From: an uncultured Bacteroidales bacterium
GTDB lineage: Bacteria; Bacteroidota; Bacteroidia; Bacteroidales; Muribaculaceae
DNA: 44,925 nt
NCBI GenBank assembly: GCA_900544535.1
Contig: UQVH01000022.1
Span: 1-44,925, forward strand
Direction: 5' to 3'
In this document: piece after piece, positions 8,399 to 15,962 of the stretch
Position numbering within the stretch: position 1 is the first letter of the stretch
How the letters are laid out: each line of letters opens with the position of its first letter
Made by a program: the position numbers and the translations under genes
The notes under the pieces: model-generated
What the model was told of the DNA's origin: nothing
Databases searched by the model: none
Seen by the model: only the letters and a program-made list of their open reading frames with translations

Positions 8399-8596
8399 AT
8401 GAAGAAAGAATCATTCACTGAAGTGAGCACTCAGGATCTCCGCGACCGCCTGGCTGTGATGGAGAAGGACTATGCCCAGCTCAAGATCAACCACGCTATC
8501 TCGCCCCTTGACAGCCCCGCTAAGATTACACATGCTCGCAAGGCTATCGCCCGCGTCAAGACCGAGTTGCGTCAGCGCGAACTTAACAACAAATAA
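8399..8596 (+). CDS. rpmC: 50S ribosomal protein L29 (uL29)
   Basis: L29 is a small two-helix protein at the exit tunnel, beside L23. The 65 residues show the helical pattern TQDLRDRLAVMEKDYAQLKINHAIS followed by KITHARKAIARVKTELRQREL, matching the family although sequence conservation is low. Position between rplP (6 bp) and rpsQ (18 bp) is the conserved S10 cluster order and supports the call. Confidence 0.95.
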   Translation: MKKESFTEVSTQDLRDRLAVMEKDYAQLKINHAISPLDSPAKITHARKAIARVKTELRQRELNNK

Positions 8597-8614
8597 ACTC
8601 ACCCCCTGAATAAA

Positions 8615-8872
8615 ATGGAAAAGAGAAATTTAAGAAAAGAACGTATCGGGGTTGTTTCGAGCAACAAGGGTGACAAGACCATCACCGTAATGGTGAAATG
8701 GAAAGAGAAGCACCCCATTTATGGCAAATTTGTCAACAAAACTAAGAAATATCACGCCCACGACGAGAAGAATGAATGTTCCGTCGGCGACACCGTCCGC
8801 CTCATGGAGACTCGTCCCCTCAGCAAGACAAAACGCTGGCGCCTCGTGGAAATCATCGAAAAAGTGAAGTAA
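8615..8872 (+). CDS. rpsQ: 30S ribosomal protein S17 (uS17)
   Basis: S17 is a primary 16S rRNA binder with an OB fold. The 85 residues begin MEKRNLRKERIGVVSSNKGDKTITVMV and include HPIYGKFVNKTKKYHAHDEKN and the ETRPLSKTKRWRLVEI end, all family hallmarks. rplN starts 3 bp after the stop. Confidence 0.98.
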   Translation: MEKRNLRKERIGVVSSNKGDKTITVMVKWKEKHPIYGKFVNKTKKYHAHDEKNECSVGDTVRLMETRPLSKTKRWRLVEIIEKVK

Positions 8873-8875
8873 ACT

Positions 8876-9244
8876 ATGATACAGACTGAAAGCCGTTTAA
8901 CAGTAGCCGACAACAGCGGCGCAAAAGAAGCGCTCTGCATCCATGTACTGGGTGGTACCGGCCGTCGTTATGCCTCCGTAGGTGACATCATTGTCGTTTC
9001 CGTCAAGAGCGTCATCCCTTCATCCGACGTTAAGAAAGGCACAGTGTCGAAGGCAGTGGTTGTCCGCACCAAAAAGGAAATCCGCCGTCCCGACGGTTCA
9101 TATATCCGCTTTGACGACAATGCCTGTGTGCTCCTCAACAATGCCGGCGAACTCCGCGGAACCCGTATCTTCGGCCCCGTTGCCCGCGAACTCCGCGCTG
9201 CAAACCAGATGAAGATCGTCTCACTCGCACCCGAAGTCCTCTAA
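8876..9244 (+). CDS. rplN: 50S ribosomal protein L14 (uL14)
   Basis: L14 forms intersubunit bridges and contacts L19. The 122-residue sequence starts MIQTESRLTVADNSGAKE and includes the IRRPDGSYIRFDDNACVLLN motif and the GTRIFGPVARELR end. It is canonical in length. It opens the spc portion of the cluster and has no promoter motif of its own in the 3 bp before it. Confidence 0.98.
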   Translation: MIQTESRLTVADNSGAKEALCIHVLGGTGRRYASVGDIIVVSVKSVIPSSDVKKGTVSKAVVVRTKKEIRRPDGSYIRFDDNACVLLNNAGELRGTRIFGPVARELRAANQMKIVSLAPEVL

Positions 9245-9275
9245 TCATTCTTAACCGTCAAAAACATTAAACGTA

Positions 9276-9596
9276 ATGAGCAAATCACATATCAAAAAAG
9301 GCGACATCGTCTATGTTCTTGCCGGCGAAGACCGTGGCAAGGAGGGTCGTGTGCTCAAGGTGCTCGTGCAGAAGCAGAAAGCCCTCGTTGAAGGCATCAA
9401 CATGGTGACCAAGGCCACCAAGCCCAACGCACAGCACCCCCAGGGAGGTCTCATCAAGATGGAAGCTCCCATCCACATCTCCAATCTTTCTCTCATCGAC
9501 CCCAAATCAGGCAAGCCGACCCGCATCAGCTGCCGTCGCAACGAGAAAGGTGAATTAGTACGAATCTCTAAAAAATCAGGAGAGGAAATTAAGTAA
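9276..9596 (+). CDS. rplX: 50S ribosomal protein L24 (uL24)
   Basis: L24 starts assembly of the large subunit by binding the 5' domain of 23S rRNA. The 106 residues have the KOW motif IKKGDIVYVLAGEDRGKEGRV and the NPAQHPQGG-like segment PNAQHPQGGLIKMEAPIHIS. The stop overlaps the start of rplE by one base (TAATG). Inside its last codons the bases AGGAGAGG lie about 10 nt before that start and may act as a weak Shine-Dalgarno, or may only be codons. Confidence 0.97.
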   Translation: MSKSHIKKGDIVYVLAGEDRGKEGRVLKVLVQKQKALVEGINMVTKATKPNAQHPQGGLIKMEAPIHISNLSLIDPKSGKPTRISCRRNEKGELVRISKKSGEEIK

Positions 9597-10147
9597 TGAG
9601 CACCCAGACAGTTAAAAAAGACTACCAGGAACGCATCGTTCCCGCCCTGACCGAGAAATTCAGCTACACCACTCCCATGCAGGTGCCCCGTCTGAAGAAG
9701 ATTGTAATCAATCAGGGTCTTGGCGCAGCCACTCAGGACAAGAAAATCATCGAGACAGCCATCAACGAGCTCACAGCCATCACCGGCCAGAAAGCAGTTG
9801 CGACTCTCTCCCGCAAGGACATCTCGAACTTCAAGCTACGCAAGAAGATGCCCGTCGGCGTGATGGTAACTCTCCGTCGTGAGAAAATGTATGAATTCCT
9901 CGAACGCCTCATCCGCGTGGCTCTTCCCCGTATCCGTGACTTCAAGGGTATCGACAGCAAGCTCGACGGCCGTGGCAACTATACCCTCGGTATCACTGAG
10001 CAGATCATCTTCCCTGAAATCAACATCGACTCGATCAGCAAGCTCATGGGTATGAACATCACTTTCGTGACATCAGCCAACACTGACGAAGAAGGTTATG
10101 CTCTTCTCAAGGAATTCGGTCTCCCTTTCAAAAACGCTAAAAACTAA
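9596..10147 (+). CDS. rplE: 50S ribosomal protein L5 (uL5)
   Basis: L5 binds 5S rRNA in the central protuberance. The 183-residue product has the conserved PRLKKIVINQGLG, VGVMVTLRREKMYEFLERL and DGRGNYTLGITEQIIFPEI segments. The length is a few residues over the E. coli protein. In E. coli the S8 repressor site overlaps the rplE start; no comparable sequence was recognised here, where the long gap instead precedes rpsH. rpsN follows by 9 bp. Confidence 0.98.
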   Translation: MSTQTVKKDYQERIVPALTEKFSYTTPMQVPRLKKIVINQGLGAATQDKKIIETAINELTAITGQKAVATLSRKDISNFKLRKKMPVGVMVTLRREKMYEFLERLIRVALPRIRDFKGIDSKLDGRGNYTLGITEQIIFPEINIDSISKLMGMNITFVTSANTDEEGYALLKEFGLPFKNAKN

Positions 10148-10156
10148 GCACCCGCT

Positions 10157-10426
10157 ATGGCAAAAGAATCAATGAAGGCTCGCGAAGTGAAACGCGCAAA
10201 GCTCGTCGCTAAATATGCCAAGAAGAAAGCCGAACTCAAGGCCGCCGGTGATTTCGAAGCTCTCCAGCTTCTTCCCAAGAACGCCTCCACAGTCCGTCTT
10301 CACAACCGTTGCTCGATCACCGGTCGTCCCAAAGGCTATATGCGTCAGTTCGGCATTTCGCGTATCCAGTTCCGCGAGATGGCTTCAGCCGGCCTCATCC
10401 CCGGTGTGAAGAAAGCTTCCTGGTAA
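10157..10426 (+). CDS. rpsN: 30S ribosomal protein S14 (uS14), zinc-free type
   Basis: S14 sits in the head of the small subunit beside S3 and S10. The 89-residue form starts MAKESMKAREVKRAKLV and ends with GYMRQFGISRIQFREMASAGLIPGV-type sequence. It lacks the CxxC pairs of the short zinc-binding version and so is the long C-minus type, meaning zinc-independent. It is followed by a 245-bp gap before rpsH, the second longest gap in the translation cluster. Confidence 0.98.
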   Translation: MAKESMKAREVKRAKLVAKYAKKKAELKAAGDFEALQLLPKNASTVRLHNRCSITGRPKGYMRQFGISRIQFREMASAGLIPGVKKASW

Positions 10427-10671
10427 AAAGTTCCCCCGTTTTACCGGCCAACACTTACGTATACATCAGAGAGTCGACGGCCAGAGAGTCGTTACCTCTA
10501 AGCGGATCTGCCAGCACTGACGCCGAAAAGTTACTCGACAAATCCTCTCCGGCAAGGACCGGCATCCGCGGTCGTCTCCTCTTCTTGCTCTCCCCTCAAA
10601 AAACTCCGACCAATCACAGTGAGTATTAAATATTGTTGGGAAAATCCCAATCAATTTAAACATTTTTCAAA
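10427..10671 (+). promoter_or_regulatory. Untranslated gap before rpsH; candidate S8-responsive RNA element
   Basis: The 245 bases hold no convincing gene. Seen in them are a 10-bp direct repeat CAGAGAGTCG at 10467-10476 and 10482-10491, a hairpin GACCG 10557-10561/CGGTC 10569-10573, and a hairpin TTGGG 10636-10640/CCCAA 10646-10650. The last is extended by ATTG 10632-10635/CAAT 10652-10655 around a one-base bulge and ends 16 nt before the rpsH start. No TAnnTTTG promoter was found. S8 autoregulates the spc operon in E. coli, so an S8 leader is a reasonable inference, not a demonstrated one. Confidence 0.45.
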
Positions 10672-11070
10672 ATGACTGATCCAATAGCAGATTATCTGAC
10701 AAGATTGAGAAATGCAATCAAGGCCAACCATCGCGTGGTCGAGATTCCTGCCTCAAACTTGAAGAAAGAGATCACCAAGATTCTCTTCGAACAAGGCTAC
10801 ATCCTCAACTACAAGTTCGAGGAAGGCGAAAATCCCGCGGGCACAATCAAGATCGCCCTCAAGTACGATCCCGTTGACAAGGTCAACGCAATCAAGAGCC
10901 TTGAGCGCGTTTCGCGTCCCGGTCTCCGCCGTTATACCGGCTACAAAGATATGCCTCGTGTGTTGAACGGACTCGGCATCGCCATCCTCTCAACCTCGAA
11001 AGGTGTGATGACTAACAAGAAGGCCCGCGACCTCAAGATCGGTGGCGAGGTCCTTTGCTACGTTTACTAA
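10672..11070 (+). CDS. rpsH: 30S ribosomal protein S8 (uS8)
   Basis: S8 is a primary binder of the central domain of 16S rRNA and the spc operon autoregulator in E. coli. The 132 residues begin MTDPIADYLTRLRNAI and contain VSRPGLRRYTGYKDMPRVLNG and the C-terminal STSKGVMTNKKARDLKIGGE, all diagnostic. The gene lies 245 bp after rpsN and 21 bp before rplF. The stop is followed by a perfect Shine-Dalgarno that belongs to rplF. Confidence 0.98.
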   Translation: MTDPIADYLTRLRNAIKANHRVVEIPASNLKKEITKILFEQGYILNYKFEEGENPAGTIKIALKYDPVDKVNAIKSLERVSRPGLRRYTGYKDMPRVLNGLGIAILSTSKGVMTNKKARDLKIGGEVLCYVY

Positions 11071-11075
11071 TCAAT

Positions 11076-11082
11076 AAGGAGG
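11076..11082 (+). promoter_or_regulatory. Strong Shine-Dalgarno in front of rplF
   Basis: AAGGAGG at 11076-11082 stands 9 nt before the rplF ATG, an ideal Shine-Dalgarno and spacing. No other gene start in the window carries one; the others have A-rich upstream sequence. In Bacteroidetes ribosomes the anti-Shine-Dalgarno is reported to be sequestered by bS21, bS18 and bS6, so an isolated perfect site is unexpected and may mark special translational control. Confidence 0.7.
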
Positions 11083-11091
11083 ATACAAATT

Positions 11092-11649
11092 ATGTCACGT
11101 ATAGGTAAAGCTCCCATTGAAATCCCCGCCGGTGTCCAGGTAACAGTCGGTCAGGATAACACAGTAACCGTAAAAGGTCCCAAAGGCACTCTTTCGCAGA
11201 AAGTAAATTCCGACCTCCAGGTTAAGGTTGAAGACGGCCACGTGGTAGTGACCCGTCCTTCTGACGACCGCGAACACCGCGCCCAGCACGGTCTCTATCG
11301 CGCTCTCATCCACAACATGATTGTCGGTGTCTCCACAGGCTATCGCAAGGAAATGGAATTAGTAGGTGTGGGTTATCGTGCCGCCGCAACCGGCCAGGTG
11401 CTTGAGCTGTCGCTCGGCTACTCACACGCCATATATATCAAGCTCCCCCCCGAAGTGAAAGTAGAGGCAAAGAGCGAGCGTAACAAGAACCCGCTCATCA
11501 TCCTCGAAAGCGACGACAAGCAGCTTCTCGGTCAGGTTTGCGCCAAGATCCGTTCTCTCCGCAAGCCCGAACCCTATAAGGGCAAAGGTATCAAATTTGT
11601 GGGCGAAGTTATCCGTCGCAAGTCGGGTAAGTCGGCAAGTGCTAAATAA
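11092..11649 (+). CDS. rplF: 50S ribosomal protein L6 (uL6)
   Basis: L6 binds near the sarcin-ricin loop and the factor-binding site. The 185-residue sequence starts MSRIGKAPIEIPAGVQVTV and contains VKGPKGTLSQ, the internal duplication, and the end KPEPYKGKGIKFVGEVIRRKSGKS. It is about eight residues longer than E. coli L6. Its start is unusual for this genome because it has a perfect AAGGAGG 9 nt upstream. rplR follows after 16 bp. Confidence 0.98.
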   Translation: MSRIGKAPIEIPAGVQVTVGQDNTVTVKGPKGTLSQKVNSDLQVKVEDGHVVVTRPSDDREHRAQHGLYRALIHNMIVGVSTGYRKEMELVGVGYRAAATGQVLELSLGYSHAIYIKLPPEVKVEAKSERNKNPLIILESDDKQLLGQVCAKIRSLRKPEPYKGKGIKFVGEVIRRKSGKSASAK

Positions 11650-11665
11650 TTAAATTGATTCAAAA

Positions 11666-12007
11666 ATGGTTTCTAAGATACAACGCAGAACTAAAATCAA
11701 GGCCCGCATCCGCGGTAAGATTTCCGGTACAGCCGCTCGTCCCCGCATGTCGGTTTTCCGCAGCAACAAGCAGATCTATGTCCAGCTCATCGATGACCTC
11801 GCAGGCACAACTCTTTGCGCCACTTCATCCAAAGGCATCGAAGAGGGCACCAAGTGTGAAATCGCAGCCAAGGTAGGCGAGGCTATCGCTCAGAAAGCTC
11901 TCGCAGCCGGTATCACCGAAGTGGTTTTCGACCGCAACGGTTATCTTTTCCATGGCAGAGTTAAATCATTGGCTGACGCCGCACGCAAAGGCGGCCTTAA
12001 ATTCTAA
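11666..12007 (+). CDS. rplR: 50S ribosomal protein L18 (uL18)
   Basis: L18 binds 5S rRNA with L5 in the central protuberance. The 113 residues include RPRMSVFRSNKQIYVQLIDD and the C-terminal VVFDRNGYLFHGRVKSLADAAR segment, a typical L18. The start MVSKIQRRTKIKARIRGK is chosen because it gives family length and lies 16 bp after rplF. rpsE follows 5 bp later. Confidence 0.97.
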   Translation: MVSKIQRRTKIKARIRGKISGTAARPRMSVFRSNKQIYVQLIDDLAGTTLCATSSKGIEEGTKCEIAAKVGEAIAQKALAAGITEVVFDRNGYLFHGRVKSLADAARKGGLKF

Positions 12008-12012
12008 AGAAT

Positions 12013-12531
12013 ATGGCTACTAAGAACAATAAAGTTAAATCAACCAACGATCTCGAGCTCAAGGATCGTCTCGTCGCCATCAACCGCGTCACCAAGGTAA
12101 CAAAAGGTGGCCGTACATTCACTTTCGCTGCCATCGTAGTTGTCGGAAATGAAAACGGTATCGTAGGCTGGGGCCTCGGCAAAGCCAATGAAGTTCAGGC
12201 CGCCATCGCCAAAGGCGTGGAAGCTGCTAAGAAGAACCTCATCAAGGTGCCCGTTCACCGCGGTACAATCCCTCACGAACAGATCGCCAAATTCGGCGGT
12301 TCGCGCGTAATCCTCAAACCCGCAAGCCACGGTACCGGTGTGAAAGCCGGTGGTGCAATGCGTGCCGTGCTTGAAAGCGTAGGCGTCACCGACGTTCTTG
12401 CAAAATCAAAGGGATCTTCCAACCCCCACAACCTCGTGAAGGCTACCATCGCCGCTCTCGGCGAAATGCGCTCGCCCGCTCAGGTAGCCCAGAATCGCGG
12501 AATCTCTATCGACAAAGTGTTTAACGGCTAA
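12013..12531 (+). CDS. rpsE: 30S ribosomal protein S5 (uS5)
   Basis: S5 helps proofread decoding and forms part of the mRNA entry channel. The 172 residues contain the double-stranded RNA-binding-like segment LKDRLVAINRVTKVTKGGRTF and the GWGLGKANEVQAAIAKG and GTGVKAGGAMRAVLESVG motifs. The spectinomycin loop region has no visible deletion. Spacing is 5 bp from rplR and 15 bp to rpmD. Confidence 0.98.
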   Translation: MATKNNKVKSTNDLELKDRLVAINRVTKVTKGGRTFTFAAIVVVGNENGIVGWGLGKANEVQAAIAKGVEAAKKNLIKVPVHRGTIPHEQIAKFGGSRVILKPASHGTGVKAGGAMRAVLESVGVTDVLAKSKGSSNPHNLVKATIAALGEMRSPAQVAQNRGISIDKVFNG

Positions 12532-12546
12532 TCATCCATATATCAG

Positions 12547-12726
12547 ATGGCAAAAATTAAAATCACCCAGATTAAGAGCCGCATCAACGCTCCCGCAGTG
12601 CAGAAGCGCACTCTCGACGCGCTCGGCTTGAAAAAAATGCATCACTCAGTAGTCCTTGAGGACACCCCCTCAGTGATGGGTATGGTTAAAGCAGTACGCC
12701 ACTTGGTAGAAGTGACCAACGCCTAA
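12547..12726 (+). CDS. rpmD: 50S ribosomal protein L30 (uL30)
   Basis: This short gene encodes 59 residues that begin MAKIKITQIKSRINAP and include the L30 pattern KRTLDALGLKKMHHSVVLED and PSVMGMVKAVRHLVEV. L30 is a small surface protein of the large subunit. The length matches the family, and its place between rpsE (15 bp) and rplO (24 bp) is the conserved order. The frame is open from ATG 12547 to TAA 12724-12726. Confidence 0.96.
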   Translation: MAKIKITQIKSRINAPAVQKRTLDALGLKKMHHSVVLEDTPSVMGMVKAVRHLVEVTNA

Positions 12727-12750
12727 TTTCTAAAAATCATCAACACAACT

Positions 12751-13197
12751 ATGGATTTAAGCAATCTTAAACCGGCTGTCGGCTCTGTCCAGAAGAAAAC
12801 CCGTATCGGCCGTGGTGCCGGTTCCGGCAAGGGTGGAACATCCACCCGCGGTCACAAGGGTGCCAAGTCTCGCTCAGGTTACAGCCGCAAAATAGGTTTT
12901 GAAGGTGGTCAGATGCCTCTTCAGCGCCGTCTCCCCAAATTTGGTTTCAAACCCCTCAACCGCACCGAATACAAAGCTGTCAATCTTGTTGATCTCGAAC
13001 GTCTCGCCGAGACTGCCGGAATCGAAAAGATCGGCGTCGCCGAACTCCTTGCGGCAGGCCTCATCAACGGCAAGCAGCCTGTCAAGATCCTTGCAGCCGG
13101 CAAGCTTACCAAGAAACTCACTGTTGAGGCCAACGCTTTCTCGGCAGCTGCTGAAAAGGCGATCGTTGAAGCCGGAGGCACAGTAAACAAAATTTAA
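12751..13197 (+). CDS. rplO: 50S ribosomal protein L15 (uL15)
   Basis: L15 is a late-assembly protein that reaches into the large subunit core. The 148-residue sequence begins MDLSNLKPAVGSVQKKTRIG, with the glycine- and arginine-rich stretch GRGAGSGKGGTSTRGHKGAK and FEGGQMPLQRRLPKFGF, both hallmarks. Length is normal. secY starts 17 bp downstream, the widely conserved rplO-secY linkage. Confidence 0.98.
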   Translation: MDLSNLKPAVGSVQKKTRIGRGAGSGKGGTSTRGHKGAKSRSGYSRKIGFEGGQMPLQRRLPKFGFKPLNRTEYKAVNLVDLERLAETAGIEKIGVAELLAAGLINGKQPVKILAAGKLTKKLTVEANAFSAAAEKAIVEAGGTVNKI

Positions 13198-13214
13198 TCC
13201 CCCTTCTCCTCGCA

Positions 13215-14564
13215 ATGAGATTTATTGAAACAATCCGTAACATCTGGACCATTGAGGAACTGAGAAAGCGTATTCTTGTCACCCTTCTGCTGGTGCTCGT
13301 CTATCGTCTCGGCTGCTATGTAGTCCTTCCCGGCATCTCGCCGGAGGATCTCGACGCCCTGTCGAAGTTCACCAACAAGAGTGGCCTGATGCAGCTCCTT
13401 GACATGTTCTCAGGAGGTGCTTTCTCTCAAGCCTCGATCTTCGCCCTCGGCATCATGCCTTACATCACTGCATCCATCGTGATACAGCTGCTCGGCATGG
13501 TACTCCCTTCATTCCAGAAGCTCCAGAGCGAAGGTGAGAGCGGCCGTCAGAAGCTCAGTCAGTATACCCGTTATCTGACTGTGCTGATCCTGCTGCTCCA
13601 GGGTCCTGCATATCTTGTAAATCTCCAGGTTCAGGTGAGCGCCGCCACAGGCGGTGCCACCATGGGCTTCTGGACCCTGGCATTCCTTACCGTAATCCTT
13701 GCGGCCGGCTCCATGTTCATCATGTGGCTCGGCGAGCGCATCACTGACCGCGGCATCGGCAATGGTATCTCCTTCATCATCCTTGTAGGTATCATTGCCC
13801 GTCTTCCGGGAGCGCTCTTCTACGAATTCACCAGCCGTCTTCCGGGTGCCACCGGCAGCCAGGGCGGTCTGATCATGTTCGTGGTGGAAATCCTCCTGCT
13901 CTTCGCCGTGACAGTCGGAGCTGTGCTCCTCGTACAAGGAACACGCAAGGTGCCCGTACAGTACGCCAAGCGTATTGTCGGCAACCGCCAGTACGGAGGT
14001 GCCCGCCAGTATATCCCCCTGAAAGTAAATGCCGCCGGTGTGATGCCCATCATCTTCGCCCAGGCAATCATGTTCATCCCCATCACCCTCGCCGGCTTTG
14101 GAAGCTCGGAGAGCTCATCGGGATTCTACGCCGCTTTCTCGGACATCAACGGATTCTGGTACAATCTCGTCTACTTCATCCTCATTGTGGCCTTCACATA
14201 TTTCTATACTGCTGTCACGGTGCGTCCCACCCAGATGGCAGAGGATATGAAGCGTAACAACGGCTTCATCCCCGGTGTGAAGCCCGGAAAGAAAACCGCC
14301 GAGTATCTCGACTCAATCATGTCGCGCATCACACTCCCCGGTTCTCTCTTCCTCGGCATCGTGGCCATCCTCCCCGCATTCGCGCGGTTCTTCGGCATCA
14401 GCCAGAACTTCGCCCAGTTCTTCGGAGGAACTTCACTGCTGATCCTTGTCGGTGTCGTGCTTGACACCCTCCAGCAGATCGAAAGCCACCTGATGATGCA
14501 CCACTATGACGGACTCATGAAGGACGGCAAGATCAAGGGCCGTACCACCGGTTCTGCCTATTAA
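13215..14564 (+). CDS. secY: Preprotein translocase subunit SecY
   Basis: SecY forms the protein-conducting channel of the inner membrane with SecE and SecG. The 449-residue protein has ten predicted hydrophobic spans. It begins MRFIETIRNIWTIEELRKR, has the plug-proximal LLDMFSGGAFSQASIFALGIMPYITAS-type region near 60-90, and the cytoplasmic loop GVKPGKKTAEYLDSIMSRI near 353-371 that contacts SecA and the ribosome. The gene is between rplO and map; adk, often found here in other phyla, is absent. Confidence 0.98.
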   Translation: MRFIETIRNIWTIEELRKRILVTLLLVLVYRLGCYVVLPGISPEDLDALSKFTNKSGLMQLLDMFSGGAFSQASIFALGIMPYITASIVIQLLGMVLPSFQKLQSEGESGRQKLSQYTRYLTVLILLLQGPAYLVNLQVQVSAATGGATMGFWTLAFLTVILAAGSMFIMWLGERITDRGIGNGISFIILVGIIARLPGALFYEFTSRLPGATGSQGGLIMFVVEILLLFAVTVGAVLLVQGTRKVPVQYAKRIVGNRQYGGARQYIPLKVNAAGVMPIIFAQAIMFIPITLAGFGSSESSSGFYAAFSDINGFWYNLVYFILIVAFTYFYTAVTVRPTQMAEDMKRNNGFIPGVKPGKKTAEYLDSIMSRITLPGSLFLGIVAILPAFARFFGISQNFAQFFGGTSLLILVGVVLDTLQQIESHLMMHHYDGLMKDGKIKGRTTGSAY

Positions 14565-14602
14565 ACCCCGTCTCGATTACCGCTGATTCATTCTTCAGAT
14601 AA

Positions 14603-15385
14603 ATGATCTATCTCAAGACTCCCGAAGAAATCGAAAAAATGCGACAGGCATCCACGCTTGTGAGCCGCACACTTGGTGAAGTCGCCAAGTGGGTGGCTCC
14701 GGGCGTGACTACCCGTCACCTCGACAACATTGCCCGCGAATTCATGCGTGACAATGGTGGTAAACCCGCATGTCTTGGTTACGGAGGTTTCCCAGGCACT
14801 CTGTGCATCGAAGTCAACGAGACCGTGGTCCACGGATTCCCTTCCGGCTATGAACTGCGCGAAGGCGACATTGTCGGCATCGACACCGTCGTCGAACTTG
14901 ACGGCTATAACGGTGACATGTGCTACACATTTCCCGTCGGAGAAGTCGCTCCCGAAGTGCTTGCGCTCTGCAAGGTCACCAAGGAATCGCTCTACAAAGG
15001 CATAGCCGCCGCCCAGGAGGGAAAGCGCATAGGTGACATCGCCAATACGGTGCAGACCTATTGCGAGCGTCACGGCTATGGCGTCGTCCGCGAGATGTGC
15101 GGCCACGGCATCGGCCGTAAGATGCACGAAGATCCGGAGGTCCCCAACTATGGACGCCGCGGATGCGGACCGGTATTGAAAAAAGGCATGTGCATCTGCA
15201 TCGAGCCTATGATCAATCTCGGCAGCCGCAACATCGTTATCGAAAAGGACGGCTGGCAGTGCCGCACGAAGGACCGCAAACCTTCCGCCCACTACGAACA
15301 TACCATCGTCATCGATCCGGAAGGCCCGCAGATCCTCACCACCTTCGATTATATCGAGGAAGCCCTTGGTGACAGATTCATTTAA
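14603..15385 (+). CDS. map: Methionine aminopeptidase, type I
   Basis: This cytoplasmic metalloenzyme removes the initiator methionine from nascent proteins. The 260 residues carry the five metal ligands in order: the two Asp in VGIDTVVELDGYNGDMC, His in GHGIGRKMHEDPEVPNY, Glu in CIEPM and Glu in HYEHTIVI. There is no N-terminal zinc-finger extension, so it is the short bacterial type Ia. It lies 38 bp after secY and 36 bp before infA, as in many Gram-positive and Bacteroidetes clusters. The start MIYLKTPEEIEKMRQAS fits the family N terminus. Confidence 0.98.
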   Translation: MIYLKTPEEIEKMRQASTLVSRTLGEVAKWVAPGVTTRHLDNIAREFMRDNGGKPACLGYGGFPGTLCIEVNETVVHGFPSGYELREGDIVGIDTVVELDGYNGDMCYTFPVGEVAPEVLALCKVTKESLYKGIAAAQEGKRIGDIANTVQTYCERHGYGVVREMCGHGIGRKMHEDPEVPNYGRRGCGPVLKKGMCICIEPMINLGSRNIVIEKDGWQCRTKDRKPSAHYEHTIVIDPEGPQILTTFDYIEEALGDRFI

Positions 15386-15421
15386 CAAACACCAGGCATA
15401 TTTCATCACCGAAATAACAAT

Positions 15422-15640
15422 ATGGCAAAACAAGCAGCAATCGAACTTGACGGAACCATCGTCGAAGCCTTGTCAAACGCAATGTTCCGCGTCGAACTGG
15501 AAAACGGCCATGAAATCACGGCCCACATTTCCGGCAAGATGCGTATGCACTACATCAAGATCCTTCCCGGTGACAAAGTTAAAGTGGAAATGTCGCCCTA
15601 CGACCTTTCAAAAGGCCGTATCGCATTCCGCTATAAGTAA
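15422..15640 (+). CDS. infA: Translation initiation factor IF-1
   Basis: IF-1 is the small OB-fold factor that occupies the A site during initiation. The 72 residues contain EALSNAMFRVELENGHEI, AHISGKMRMHYIKILPGD and KGRIAFRYK, matching the family over its full length. It sits between map and rpmJ, a common bacterial order, and has no promoter motif of its own in the preceding 36 bp. Confidence 0.98.
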   Translation: MAKQAAIELDGTIVEALSNAMFRVELENGHEITAHISGKMRMHYIKILPGDKVKVEMSPYDLSKGRIAFRYK

Positions 15641-15681
15641 AATTCCAGCAAAAAATAATCATCTTCAATACAGATAAACCA

Positions 15682-15798
15682 ATGAAAGTAAGAGCTTCAG
15701 TCAAAAAGCGCACTCCTGACAGCAAAATCGTGCGCCGCAAAGGACGTCTTTACGTCATCAACAAGAAAAACCCAAAATACAAGCAGCGCCAAGGTTAA
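15682..15798 (+). CDS. rpmJ: 50S ribosomal protein L36 (bL36), zinc-free form
   Basis: The gene encodes 38 residues starting MKVRASVKKRTPDSKIVRR and ending KYKQRQG. L36 sits near the L16 and 5S region of the large subunit. The usual zinc ligands (three Cys and one His) are missing; the position that is often Cys after TPD is Ser here. It is therefore the C-minus form, which needs no zinc. It closes the first operon; a separate promoter follows before rpsM. Confidence 0.96.
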   Translation: MKVRASVKKRTPDSKIVRRKGRLYVINKKNPKYKQRQG

Positions 15799-15840
15799 TC
15801 GGTCCGGATCGGCGATAGGGACATCAAGTCATTATAGAAT

Positions 15841-15876
15841 CTTATTAGTTAATATTTCCCAATGATTTCTAATAAG
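15841..15876 (+). terminator. Weak hairpin after rpmJ, possible attenuator or 3' end
   Basis: CTTATTAG at 15841-15848 pairs perfectly with CTAATAAG at 15869-15876 across a 20-nt loop. The stem is AT-rich and not followed by a clean T-run, so it is a poor intrinsic terminator. Its place between rpmJ and the rpsM promoter suggests a partial boundary of the first operon. Confidence 0.3.
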
Positions 15877-15922
15877 TGTTTCTAAATGGCTTAAGGCCTA
15901 TTAATGATCAATGAAAAAGTAT

Positions 15923-15930
15923 TACCTTTG
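15923..15930 (+). promoter_or_regulatory. Promoter -7 element of the alpha operon (rpsM)
   Basis: TACCTTTG at 15923-15930 is a perfect TAnnTTTG. The -33 position about 20 bp upstream reads TATTAATG, so that element is weak. The transcript would start near 15935, leaving a leader of only about 28 nt before rpsM. It would give rpsM-rpsK-rpsD-rpoA-rplQ their own transcription in addition to read-through. Confidence 0.65.
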
Positions 15931-15962
15931 CAAAAATTTTAGTCAAGTAATCAAGTAATTAT

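Noticed and set aside
10440..10629. Open frame running through the rpsN-rpsH gap
   Set aside because: It begins inside rpsN in another frame and shows no protein family features.
14588..15433. 281-codon open frame on the minus strand opposite map
   Set aside because: It is fully antisense to a conserved map gene (and the start of infA), has no recognisable domain, and follows from the codon bias of the real gene.
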